Shown: one piece after another, positions 8,472 to 16,490 of the stretch
Numbering within the stretch: position 1 is the stretch's first letter
Layout: every line of letters starts with the position of its first letter
Assembly (NCBI GenBank): GCA_948470605.1
Contig: CAOKPI010000014.1
Coordinates: 1 to 41,660, forward strand
From: an uncultured Clostridium sp.
GTDB lineage: Bacteria > Bacillota > Clostridia > TANB77 > CAG-508
Reading direction: 5' to 3'
DNA length: 41,660 nt
Program-made: the position numbers and the translations under genes
The notes under the pieces: generated by a model
Database searches by the model: none
The model's input: only the letters and a program-made list of their open reading frames with translations
Told to the model about the DNA's origin: nothing

Positions 8472-8798
8472 TTATTTTCGAATTAAAATTTTATATTTTT
8501 CTAAATGATTGAAAGAATCAAATTTTTCTGGAAGGATTCTTAAAATAGTCACTTTGTGTAAATATATAGTGTAAAATACAATATATTTATTAATTACTGC
8601 TCTTCTTATATTAGCATCTATATCTTTGTTAAAACACTGATACATATATGGATTTGCTTGTAAATCTTTCACTAAAACCGCAAACTTTCTTTTGAATTTC
8701 TTTTTAGCACTATTTGAAAACAACTCTAAATTGCTAATACTATCTTTGTAATCTATCTCAGCTAATGGCTCAATCCTAATTTTATATTTTTTCTTAAT
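8472..8798 (-). CDS. RelE/ParE-like toxin, probable ATT start
   Basis: The frame reads KYKIRIEPLAEIDYKD, then a helical region, then a strand-rich end INKYIVFYTIYLHKVTILRIL, the usual RelE/ParE fold layout; such toxins cut mRNA or inhibit gyrase. The first conventional start (TTG 8723) would remove the first beta strand. The only well-placed ribosome site, AAGGAG, lies 9 nt before an ATT codon at 8798 in the same frame, giving 108 aa. ATT starts are rare (infC is the known case), so this needs proof. It overlaps the antitoxin by 37 bp, which fits translational coupling. Confidence 0.65.
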   Translation of the reverse strand: MKKKYKIRIEPLAEIDYKDSISNLELFSNSAKKKFKRKFAVLVKDLQANPYMYQCFNKDIDANIRRAVINKYIVFYTIYLHKVTILRILPEKFDSFNHLEKYKILIRK

Positions 8799-8926
8799 TG
8801 TCTTTTTCTCCTTTCTTCTTGTTCTATTTCTTTAAAAAAGTCTTCAATATCCATTGAATCACCAGTTTCTGCTTGTTTCACTACTTCTATAATAACTTTT
8901 GCTTCTTCTTCGCTAAATTCTCTCAT
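8762..8926 (-). CDS. small antitoxin of the RelE-like pair
   Basis: A 54-aa acidic-then-basic helical protein, MREFSEEEAKVIIEVVKQAE to RKNIKLGLSH. The start at 8926 follows AAGGAGGTAAGAAAT; the open frame extends to 9028 but with no ribosome site. Size, position before the toxin and overlap with it identify it as the antitoxin; there is no recognisable DNA-binding domain, so regulation may be through the toxin complex or indirect. Confidence 0.7.
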   Translation of the reverse strand: MREFSEEEAKVIIEVVKQAETGDSMDIEDFFKEIEQEERRKRQLRKNIKLGLSH

Positions 8927-9073
8927 ATTTCTTACCTCCTTGATTAATATTTTACTATAGATAACAAAAAAAATCAAGAAAAATCGCTCGACAGAAATCG
9001 ACACTTCTTGATTTTTGTTGCAATTCACAATTATTAATTTATAGGCAAAAATTATTAGTATTTTTGTTATTGC

Positions 9074-10108
9074 TTATGATATCATAGAACAATACTGACA
9101 AAGTATTGTTTCTAATCCTATTTGTAAATCAATCAACCCATTTTTATATTGATAATCCAAATCTCTCAAACTTTGCAAAATATTTTTTAATTCTATTTCC
9201 CCAAAATACTTTGCTTGTGTTTTATATTTGTTCACTAAAAAAGTTTGATTTGGTTTTAAATTTAAGCTACTTATGATGTCTTGGTTGTATTTTATAGCAA
9301 GTTTTACAAAATATAATTTTTTAAAATGGTTATATAAAGTAATTAAAATTTTTTGTATGGGTTCTTTGGCATAAATCAAATTCTTTAAAACTTCCAATGC
9401 CTTTTTTATATCTCTTTTTCCTAAAGAATCCGTTAAATCAAAAATAACACTTTCCAGCTTTTTGATACATAACTTATCAATATCTTCTTTTTGTATTTTT
9501 CCTTCTTCTCCCGCATACTCAATCAACTTTCGAATTTCATTGATTAAATCTTGCATATTAGTACCACAACTTTCAATAAAGTACCTTAAAGTGCTATCTT
9601 CAATTGCCACTTTATACCCTTGACAAATTGCCTTCATTCTTTTTTCAATCTGTATTGGTTTTTGGTAGTCAAACTTACATATAATACCTAATTCATCTAT
9701 GGTTTTATATAATTCTTGCTTCGTATCTGCCTCCTCTTCAACAAACACTAGAACTACACTAGCATGAATTACCTCTATATTTTGTTTTAAATAATTACTT
9801 ACTTTTTCTTTTAATTTAGCTGATTCTGCATTTTTTCGCTTTCCTTCTTTTTTTAGCAAACCTGTATTTCTTGCAATAATTAATTTTTTTTCATAACCAA
9901 AACTTGGTGTTTCGATATCTGCTATCAGTTCATTACAATTGGTTTCATCGATTGTAATGTAATTAATTCCTTTGATACATTCTCCAAATAAGGTTTTGAT
10001 TTTTTTCAAAGAAGATTCTAACAAAAATAGTTCTTCCCCATATAAAAGATACAAACTTTGCAGTTTTCCATTTTTTAGCTCTTTTTCTAAATTTTCAATT
10101 GATAACAT
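9074..10108 (-). CDS. holA: DNA polymerase III delta subunit
   Basis: This clamp-loader subunit opens the beta clamp. 344 aa, typical. The N domain carries SLYLLYGEELFLLESSLKKI, the central region FDYQKPIQIEKRMKAICQ and FIESCGTNMQDLINEIRKL (the delta signature NxxxLxxEIxKL), and the C-terminal collar IFDLTDSLGKRDIKKALEVL to LQIGLETILCQYC. The ATG at 10108 follows AGGAGTAAAAGG. It lies 15 nt after the metallo-beta-lactamase-fold gene, probably one operon. The rpsT gene often found after holA in Firmicutes is absent. Confidence 0.94.
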   Translation of the reverse strand: MLSIENLEKELKNGKLQSLYLLYGEELFLLESSLKKIKTLFGECIKGINYITIDETNCNELIADIETPSFGYEKKLIIARNTGLLKKEGKRKNAESAKLKEKVSNYLKQNIEVIHASVVLVFVEEEADTKQELYKTIDELGIICKFDYQKPIQIEKRMKAICQGYKVAIEDSTLRYFIESCGTNMQDLINEIRKLIEYAGEEGKIQKEDIDKLCIKKLESVIFDLTDSLGKRDIKKALEVLKNLIYAKEPIQKILITLYNHFKKLYFVKLAIKYNQDIISSLNLKPNQTFLVNKYKTQAKYFGEIELKNILQSLRDLDYQYKNGLIDLQIGLETILCQYCSMIS

Positions 10109-10123
10109 CCTTTTACTCCTAGC

Positions 10124-10864
10124 TTATAATTCAATTTTATCCCCATCATCTGGAATCATTACATTTTCTATCTTTTGTTTTTGGGCTTGTTCTCTTGTAT
10201 AGTCTTGCATGTGAGTGGTAGCAAATTTTTTATGAGGATACGTTTTTGTAATGTTTAAAATGTCCTCTAATCCCATGTGAGATTTTTTAGACTCCATCCA
10301 AGCCATATCTAAAATAGAAAAGTCACTTTGCTTTATGATTGTATCAATTGCTTCACAATAGCAACTATCACCAGAAAAACCTATTTTTTTGTTATCCTTT
10401 TCTACGATAAATCCATAGGCTGGTTTTAATTTTCCATGTTGTACTTCATAAGAGGTAATATATGTTTCGTTTCCTATGTTTTCATGTTCCATCTTTTCAA
10501 ATTCTATAAAATCAACTTTAGCAATTTCTTGCACCGTTTCATAGTCTCCAGGAAATAGAATGTCAAACAATTCTCTCACTGTCTTTTTTATTCCTTTTGG
10601 TCCATAAATATGAATGGGTGCTTCTATTTTATAAAAGAATCTATCTAACATTAGATATGGTATGTCACCAAAATGGTCTCCATGTAAATGCGTAATCAAG
10701 CAATTTTCGATGTCTTGTATTGGATGTCCTGTTTGTTTCAATTTTTTAATAATTCCATTTCCCATATCAATTAGTAATTTATTATCTATTAGTGTACTGC
10801 TACTGGATTGAATAGCTCCAATAGAACCTGTTCCTATAAATTCAATTTTCACTTTTTCTCTCAT
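10124..10864 (-). CDS. metallo-beta-lactamase-fold hydrolase, RNase Z-like
   Basis: About 246 aa. It has the strand GTGSIGAIQSSSSTLI, the zinc motif HLHGDHFGD (HxHxDH), a later GFSGDSCYCEA (Asp ligand) and a C-terminal TTHMQDYTREQ (His ligand). The order resembles ribonuclease Z-like or phosphodiesterase-like members, but the RNase Z exosite arm is not obvious. The start is uncertain: the ATG at 10864 sits almost against AAGGAAGG; a TTG at 10909 and a GTG shortly after 10864 are also in frame. Substrate unknown. Confidence 0.8.
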   Translation of the reverse strand: MREKVKIEFIGTGSIGAIQSSSSTLIDNKLLIDMGNGIIKKLKQTGHPIQDIENCLITHLHGDHFGDIPYLMLDRFFYKIEAPIHIYGPKGIKKTVRELFDILFPGDYETVQEIAKVDFIEFEKMEHENIGNETYITSYEVQHGKLKPAYGFIVEKDNKKIGFSGDSCYCEAIDTIIKQSDFSILDMAWMESKKSHMGLEDILNITKTYPHKKFATTHMQDYTREQAQKQKIENVMIPDDGDKIEL

Positions 10865-10969
10865 TCCTTCCTTTTGCCCTATCTTATCATTTTTTTGTCG
10901 TTTTTTCAAGGAATTTTCTATTTGCTTCGATATTTTTTATCGTAACTGATACAAAAGTTATAATATATA

Positions 10970-11002
10970 GTAAAATGCCCCTCATCTTGAAGGGCATTTT
11001 AC
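10970..11002. terminator. strong hairpin after the 109-aa gene
   Basis: GTAAAATGCCCCTC pairs with GAAGGGCATTTTAC over 14 bp with one G-T pair and a 5-nt loop, 7 nt after the stop of the 109-aa gene. No long T-tract follows on the minus strand; it can still act as a terminator or 3' stabiliser. Confidence 0.65.
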
Positions 11003-11008
11003 TTGTTA

Positions 11009-11338
11009 CTATTGGTCGCTTTGCTGCACAAAAGCAGATATTCCTGCAACTAATACTTTAGTTGCAGCACTCTCTTCTTCTTCAAATCTTCCATATCTCT
11101 TCAACAGCTTGAGCGTTTTCTTTACTTCTTTTTTCAGATTCTTACCGTCTACACACTTGCATTTTTCCAATGCATTAATAATAGCTTTGCAAGCACCTTT
11201 CGCAGTCTTACATCGTCTAATTGCCTCCGATGCGTCACTGCCTGACTCTAAGCCTTTTAATATTTCTAAGGCTTTCTTCAAAGCATCATCTGTCATCCGC
11301 TTACAAATTTCTTTTCTAATGCATTTGCACTTTTCCAT
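11009..11338 (-). CDS. 109-aa Cys/Lys-rich helical protein with the only unshifted in-frame CGG
   Basis: I do not recognise this protein. It starts at an ideal site (AGGAGG, 5 nt, ATG). It is largely helical and basic, with seven Cys at 4, 6, 12, 43, 50, 60 and 62 and a repeated M/L-EKCKC motif near residues 1-6 and 57-62, which could bind metal; the end turns acidic and hydrophobic (EEEESAATKVLVAGISAFVQ). Codon 14 (11297-11299) is CGG. Read as Arg the frame stays open; a +1 shift there would give GGA then TGA and stop at once. Its GC and codon use look higher than its neighbours', which suggests transfer. It has its own promoter, a structured leader and a terminator hairpin. Confidence 0.7.
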   Translation of the reverse strand: MEKCKCIRKEICKRMTDDALKKALEILKGLESGSDASEAIRRCKTAKGACKAIINALEKCKCVDGKNLKKEVKKTLKLLKRYGRFEEEESAATKVLVAGISAFVQQSDQ

Positions 11339-11363
11339 AACAACCTCCTATAACTTTTTATTA

Positions 11364-11424
11364 CCATTGTAAAAGTTCCTACAACGGTTATAAAAAATGC
11401 TACATTTTCATTTTCGCTGTAGCA
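11364..11424 (-). promoter_or_regulatory. structured leader with attenuator-like hairpin
   Basis: On the minus strand between promoter and ATG there are two hairpins. First, TGCTACA pairs with TGTAGCA (11424-11398) and is followed by six T, an intrinsic-terminator shape. Second, CCGTTGTA pairs with TACAATGG (11387-11364). The ribosome site lies further down. The layout suggests transcription attenuation; I do not recognise a known riboswitch class. Confidence 0.55.
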
Positions 11425-11441
11425 ACGAATATTATAATTAA

Positions 11442-11470
11442 ATTATACTATATTTTACATAAAATTGCAA
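11442..11470 (-). promoter_or_regulatory. consensus promoter of the 109-aa gene
   Basis: Minus strand: TTGCAA, 17-nt spacer, perfect TATAAT. Confidence 0.75.
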
Positions 11471-11503
11471 ATTTTACCTAGTTTTCTGTGTTTTATATCA
11501 CAA

Positions 11504-11549
11504 ATTAAAAAGATAATTTGCTTTCATTTAAGCCATTTATCTTTTTAAT
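11504..11549 (-). terminator. terminator of the debranching enzyme gene
   Basis: ATTAAAAAGATAA and TTATCTTTTTAAT form a perfect 13-bp stem around a 20-nt loop, just after the gene's stop; the second arm is T-rich on the minus strand. Confidence 0.65.
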
Positions 11550-11557
11550 CTCTGTGT

Positions 11558-13594
11558 TTACTTTCCTAAAACAATTCGAAACACTTCTGCCACACTCCAA
11601 GCCTGATTAATCGTACCCTTTGGTAACTGTGGTTTAGCCGAATCATAAAGTTCAGCAATTCCGCCCAAACAGCCATGACTTAACATCTCCTTTTGGAATG
11701 TTTTTGTTGTTTTGTCTCTGAACTTTTCTAACTTTTCTTCCCATACTTTCTTTTCTTCTAGTTTTTTCGTAGCTTGCAACCTATTTTTCAAGCTATTATA
11801 ATACAAGCCTAATAGCCATGGCCAAGTAATGCCTTGATGATAACTAGTATCTCTCTTTTCTGGGTCTCCTTCATAAATTTCCACATAATTTTCTTCGCCT
11901 TTGACTAATGTTTTCAAGCCATACGAATTTAATAATTTCTTTTCTACGGTTTCTAACATTTGTCTTGCTTCTGCTGAATTCGGGTCTAAAATCGGAAATG
12001 TCAAACTTAAAGCAAATAATTGGTTTGGCCTTATCTTGTCATCACCAAGTACATCATATAGACATTTCTTTTTTTCATTGTAAAATTTATCACAAAAAGC
12101 AGCTCTACATTTTTCTGCTAAATCCTTGTATTTCTTTGACAAAATAGGATGTCCCAATTTCTTCGTTAAATCTGCCATAATTTGATTTGCATTATACCAC
12201 AAGCTATTTACTTCAACTGCTTTTCCGTTTCTTGGTGTAACGGCTACACCATTATACTTGGCATCCATCCAAGTATTTTGTGTTTCCTCTGTTCCAGAAA
12301 CGATTAAACCATCTGTATCTAAATAAATATTATTGTTATCTACATCAATCCCTTGGCAATAATTTTCAATAACTTCTTGTAAAACAGGATATATCTTCTT
12401 TTCTATAAATTCATAATCATTCGTATATTCCACATATTTTTGTATCTGTTCAAACAATAATAAAGAAGCATCTACACTATTATACAACGGTCTATTATCA
12501 TAACCAGAATAACCATTTGGTACTAATCCAAATTTAACATCTCGAATCATCGTCAATAACACTTGTTTTGCGATTTCAAATCTTTTTGGAATTAATAACA
12601 ATCCTTCAAAAGCAATTAGGGTATCACGTCCCCAATCCAAAAACCAGGGATATCCTGCTAAGATAGTATGTAGACCAAAAGATGGTCGATATGCAACAAA
12701 ACTATCAGCTGCTATTAAATAGGTTTTGATTAACTCATCTCTTTCCAACTCTTTTTTCGTCTTCTTTTCTTTTGTCTCTTTGATTAATTGTGATTCTTGT
12801 ATGATTTCTCCTAAACGGATTTTTTCGTTATTCACAAATTTTCTCACATTTTTTTGTTCAATATTTTCTTCTAAGGAACAAACAAACGAAATTTCCTTCT
12901 CTGTTTTCGCTGGTATCTCTATTTCATACACACCTGGTACAGCATGGTTTTCTTCTGGATAAAATCCTCTTTTTTCTTCCTCTATATAAAACATATGAGA
13001 AAAAGTATCATTTTGATGTTCTTTATATTCTCCTTCTGATACATGCATATAGACTGGTGTTTGTGAATTGCCATCTAATACTAATTTTACTTTTGTTTTG
13101 TTTATGGTTTGTCTTATATCAAAATAATGGTCTGTACTCATTCGATGAAAATCTCTAAAATTAACAATCGGCGCTAAAGTTAATTTAGCTTTTGTTCCCT
13201 CATTTTTCACTTTATAATAAACACCTACTGTATTGTGTCCATACTCCATCGTTATGATTTTTGTAATGTGTACTTTTCCTACTTGATATTCAAAAATAGG
13301 CACTTCTTCTTTTCTGAATTCTTCTTGGTATTCATAACCATGCGAAATAAAAGATTCACATAGATTGGTATACAAATCATACTTTTTATTTCTTATCTCT
13401 ATACTTTCATCTACTTTCGATAATACTAAAAATCTTCTAGCTGGTGGAGTTAGTGGTGCAATTAGTAACCCATGATATTTTCTGGTGTTAGCTCCAATAG
13501 CAGTAGAAGAAGCAAATCCTCCTATGCCATTACTGATTACCCATTCTTTCTTTAGTCCTTCTTCTAGATTCAATTTTTCCTTCGTAATTTTCAT
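11558..13594 (-). CDS. glycogen debranching enzyme (GH133 amylo-alpha-1,6-glucosidase)
   Basis: 678 aa, the length of the archaeal/bacterial GDE type. The N-terminal GDE_N domain (about 1-280) begins KEWVISNGIGGFASSTAIGANTRKYHGLL in two visible blocks. The C-terminal (alpha/alpha)6 catalytic domain has FLDWGRDTLIAFEGLLL, YNSVDASLLLFEQIQK, NTWMDAKYNGVAVTPRNGK and RDTSYHQGITWPWLLG, where the acidic catalytic residues of the family lie. It hydrolyses alpha-1,6 branches of glycogen-type polymers in the cytoplasm. No other glycogen genes are adjacent. It is followed by its own terminator. Confidence 0.94.
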   Translation of the reverse strand: MKITKEKLNLEEGLKKEWVISNGIGGFASSTAIGANTRKYHGLLIAPLTPPARRFLVLSKVDESIEIRNKKYDLYTNLCESFISHGYEYQEEFRKEEVPIFEYQVGKVHITKIITMEYGHNTVGVYYKVKNEGTKAKLTLAPIVNFRDFHRMSTDHYFDIRQTINKTKVKLVLDGNSQTPVYMHVSEGEYKEHQNDTFSHMFYIEEEKRGFYPEENHAVPGVYEIEIPAKTEKEISFVCSLEENIEQKNVRKFVNNEKIRLGEIIQESQLIKETKEKKTKKELERDELIKTYLIAADSFVAYRPSFGLHTILAGYPWFLDWGRDTLIAFEGLLLIPKRFEIAKQVLLTMIRDVKFGLVPNGYSGYDNRPLYNSVDASLLLFEQIQKYVEYTNDYEFIEKKIYPVLQEVIENYCQGIDVDNNNIYLDTDGLIVSGTEETQNTWMDAKYNGVAVTPRNGKAVEVNSLWYNANQIMADLTKKLGHPILSKKYKDLAEKCRAAFCDKFYNEKKKCLYDVLGDDKIRPNQLFALSLTFPILDPNSAEARQMLETVEKKLLNSYGLKTLVKGEENYVEIYEGDPEKRDTSYHQGITWPWLLGLYYNSLKNRLQATKKLEEKKVWEEKLEKFRDKTTKTFQKEMLSHGCLGGIAELYDSAKPQLPKGTINQAWSVAEVFRIVLGK

Positions 13595-13639
13595 CTTTAC
13601 TTCTCCTTCTTATTGTTATTTAAACTCAATTTGGAAAAG

Positions 13640-13739
13640 AATTGTTATTTTGCTAGGCACACGAGTTTGAAATCTATGAGGCGTACGATGGTACGTTGAT
13701 TAGATTTCAAATGAAATGTAACAACGCAAAATGGCAATT
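13640..13739. repeat. 100-bp imperfect palindrome between glmR and the debranching gene
   Basis: Outer arms AATTG..ATTTTGC and GCAAAAT..CAATT, middle arms TTTGAAATCTA and TAGATTTCAAA, inner CGTAC/GTACG. The central sequence is unlike the GGGGACC family. It lies just after the glmR stop and could be a terminator or a separate repeat type. Confidence 0.6.
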
Positions 13740-13749
13740 ATTTTTCAAA

Positions 13750-15393
13750 TTATGTTTTCGTGTTTCTTCTTCTCCCTCTCGCACTTTTAGGTTTTGCATT
13801 TGTCGTATCCTTCTCAGCTTTCGTCGCTGTTGTTGTCGTTCTTTTCTTAGCCTCTTGCTTCTCTTTTTTAACTTGTTCCTTCTTTTCTCTTTTTGTTTGT
13901 TCCTTTTCTGCTCTTATCTTTGCCTTTTCATCTGCTTCGCGAATCGATTCTATTCTTTCATTATACTTATTTCTAAACTTACTTTTACCTTTTGGTGCTT
14001 TTACTGGTCTTCCCTCTTTTCCTCGTTTCTCTCTTCGCTTCATAGCCTTTTGAATTTTACCAATTCTTTTTTCTTCTCTCAATTTTGTGTTTAACATCAA
14101 ATATTGTGGGTCATTTTCTTTATCTTGATATTTCAAATCATCACAAATTAATTCAATAATAGATGTAGCTACCAAATTAGGGTCATGTCTAATATAGTCA
14201 TTTGTTATCACGGATAAATTTCTTTGTAGATATTTAACTCCTCTTACCTTTTCAATATCTTGTTCTACTAAATCTTGTCCTTCTCTATTATACTTTTTAA
14301 TAAACTCTGGCACCACTTCTCCTGTATCATAAATACAATAATCAACAATTCCATTTCCACAATGTTCAATAATAGCATTTAAGTGGTCTGATACACTATA
14401 ATTATCTGTCTGTCCTGGTTCTGTCATAATATTGCTTACATATACCTTAATAGCTGCGGTTTCTTTGATTGCTTTTGCTACTCCATTGACTAATAAATTT
14501 GGAATCACGTTGGTATATAAACTACCTGGTCCAATAATAACACAATCCGCATTTTTTATTGCTTCTACTACTCCTGGTGCAGGTCTACAATTAGATGGTT
14601 TTAATAGAATACGATTAATTTGTGTTACCTTTTCAGATACCACTTCTTGTATTCTAGACTTTTCTTCTACCATATAGCCATTTTCTAATTCAGCTACCAT
14701 CTTCATCTCATCTAACGTAACTGGTATAACTTTTCCAATCATATTTAATACCTCATTACTTTTAATAACAGAATCCTCAAAGTTGCCATTAATCTCTCTC
14801 ATAGCCGAAAAATAAATATCAGAAAAGCTAAGACCCTTTAATTTTCCCTTTACAAATTCATAGTTAAATAATTTGTTAATTTCTCCTTCTTTAGAAGCAA
14901 GAGAAACTATACTGTCTTTTACATCTCCTAACGGTAATACCTCTAATTCTTTTCTTGAATTGGTAGCACCCTCTCCATAATCTGAAATGGTTACAATTGC
15001 TGTCAAATTACTAGTATAATTTTTAAGTCCTGAAAGAACCGTATTTAATCCTGTTCCTCCACCAATTACTACAATATTGGGACCTTGGTCATATATCTTT
15101 TTATCAAAAATCAATGATTTTACATTTACATTTTTTTTATTGTCCATACGCTCATCTGTAGATTCAATCAACACTTCTAAGGTTCTTTTATTTAAGAAAA
15201 TAAGTCCTAGTACAATAGAAATAAATCCCAATACAAATATAACTACTACTTTTCCAACCTCTTGGAAAGAGATTTCCTTCATTACTAGTATTTCTGCTAA
15301 TCCATAGCAGGCAAGCAAAATGCCTACTAATATTAAAAATATCCATCTTTTCATTTTATTGCTTGATTTAAACCACTGCATAAATCCATTCAT
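13750..15393 (-). CDS. glmR: GlmR/YvcK-family protein with membrane anchor and Lys-rich tail
   Basis: 547 aa, longer than the usual 320-450. Residues about 14-70 form two TM helices; the CofD-like fold starts at VVIGGGTGLNTVLSGLKN and includes IIGPGSLYTNVIPNLLVNGV and VSNIMTEPGQTDNYSVSDH. After about residue 445 comes a very basic Lys/Arg/Glu coiled tail. GlmR binds UDP-GlcNAc and controls carbon flow to cell-wall precursors. Two usual motifs differ: the ADDGGSSG-type loop is SDYGEGATNSRKE, and the GHSLGN motif is GLSFSD, so ligand binding may have changed. It starts 1 nt after the murB stop, which fits a wall-synthesis operon. The rapZ and whiA genes that usually flank it are missing here. 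Confidence 0.88.
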   Translation of the reverse strand: MNGFMQWFKSSNKMKRWIFLILVGILLACYGLAEILVMKEISFQEVGKVVVIFVLGFISIVLGLIFLNKRTLEVLIESTDERMDNKKNVNVKSLIFDKKIYDQGPNIVVIGGGTGLNTVLSGLKNYTSNLTAIVTISDYGEGATNSRKELEVLPLGDVKDSIVSLASKEGEINKLFNYEFVKGKLKGLSFSDIYFSAMREINGNFEDSVIKSNEVLNMIGKVIPVTLDEMKMVAELENGYMVEEKSRIQEVVSEKVTQINRILLKPSNCRPAPGVVEAIKNADCVIIGPGSLYTNVIPNLLVNGVAKAIKETAAIKVYVSNIMTEPGQTDNYSVSDHLNAIIEHCGNGIVDYCIYDTGEVVPEFIKKYNREGQDLVEQDIEKVRGVKYLQRNLSVITNDYIRHDPNLVATSIIELICDDLKYQDKENDPQYLMLNTKLREEKRIGKIQKAMKRREKRGKEGRPVKAPKGKSKFRNKYNERIESIREADEKAKIRAEKEQTKREKKEQVKKEKQEAKKRTTTTATKAEKDTTNAKPKSARGRRRNTKT

Positions 15394-15394
15394 T

Positions 15395-16309
15395 CTATTT
15401 TTCTCCCATCACTTCTATTTCTAATTCAATTTCTTTTTGAAATTTTTCATATACTGTTTTCTTAACATGTTCTACTAATGCTAATACATCTTTCGCTGTT
15501 GCATTTCCCTTGTTAATAATAAATCCACTATGTTTGGTTGACACTTCTGCATCCCCAATCCTATACCCTTTTAATCCAGTTTCATCAATCAATTTTGCTG
15601 TTATAAAATCAGCTCCCCTTTTAAATGTACTTCCTGCACTTGGATATTCCATTGGTTGTTTTTCTTTTCGATAGGTTGCATATTCCTCCATTTTTGCCTT
15701 AATTTTTTCCTTTTTTCCTTTTTGTAACTGTAAGGTTATTTCTGTGATAATATATTTTTCTCTCTTGAATCTACTATTTCTATAGTCAAATTGTAATTCT
15801 TCGTTTGCAAATTCTTTTTCTTTTCCTTGATAATCAATACATCTTACTTTTTTTGTAATATCTTTCATTTCTTTGCCATGTGCACCTGCATTCATTCTAA
15901 TGGCACCACCTATGGTTCCTGGTATTCCTGATAATTCTTCTAATCCTGTTATTTCATTTTGTAAGCATCTTTGTGCTAACTTTCCTATTTTCTCACCAGC
16001 TCCTACTGTAATTTCTATTGTATCGTTTTTTTCCTGAATGTTAATTTTCTCTAATTTTATCATTAGAGTAATTCCTTTGATTCCCTTGTCTGATATTAAT
16101 AAATTGCTACCATTTCCTATAATCGTTAAAGGTAAATGCTTTTGATTAGCAAATGTTAAGATTTCTTTTAGTTCATCCAAACTATCTATTTTGATAAGAC
16201 ATTCAGCTGGTCCTCCAATTTTAAAGGTCGTATATTTCCTCATTAGCTCTTGATATAATATTTTACTTTCTGGTATTTTCAAGTTTTTGATTCCATTTTC
16301 AATTTCCAA
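15395..16309 (-). CDS. murB: UDP-N-acetylenolpyruvoylglucosamine reductase
   Basis: This FAD enzyme makes UDP-MurNAc. About 304 aa, type II-like MurB. FAD-binding motifs: YTTFKIGGPAECLI, IIGNGSNLLISDKGIKG, GIPGTIGGAIRMNAGAHG. The proton-donor Ser is in YPSAGSTFKRG, and the C-terminal part has HSGFIINKGNATAKDV and ends ELEIEVMGEK, including the catalytic Glu. The frame opens with GTG 16318 directly against GGGA; the TTG at 16309, 8 nt after AAAGGGAG, is a better start. It is first in the murB-glmR operon. Confidence 0.94.
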   Translation of the reverse strand: MEIENGIKNLKIPESKILYQELMRKYTTFKIGGPAECLIKIDSLDELKEILTFANQKHLPLTIIGNGSNLLISDKGIKGITLMIKLEKINIQEKNDTIEITVGAGEKIGKLAQRCLQNEITGLEELSGIPGTIGGAIRMNAGAHGKEMKDITKKVRCIDYQGKEKEFANEELQFDYRNSRFKREKYIITEITLQLQKGKKEKIKAKMEEYATYRKEKQPMEYPSAGSTFKRGADFITAKLIDETGLKGYRIGDAEVSTKHSGFIINKGNATAKDVLALVEHVKKTVYEKFQKEIELEIEVMGEK

Positions 16310-16388
16310 GAAATCCACTCCCTTTTAACTTGCTTTTCTATATTTTATTAGCTTTTTTACTTATCATTCCTTCACTTTTACGTTTTTT

Positions 16389-16417
16389 ATTTTACTATAA
16401 ATTAAGGAAAAAAGCAA
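16389..16417 (-). promoter_or_regulatory. sigma-A-type promoter of murB-glmR
   Basis: Minus strand: TTGCTT, 17-nt spacer, TAAAAT, about 75 nt before the murB start. Confidence 0.6.
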
Positions 16418-16490
16418 GGTATGTCATTCATAATACTCTTTTTTCTAAAATATATTATACTATATTAATTTTAAGAAAGAGGTTTATTCC

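Noticed and set aside
12726..12962. Open frames antisense to conserved genes (for example opposite the debranching enzyme, polA, glyS and the helicase)
   Set aside because: They mirror strongly conserved genes on the other strand, are low-complexity Ser/Phe/Leu-rich translations and lack ribosome sites.
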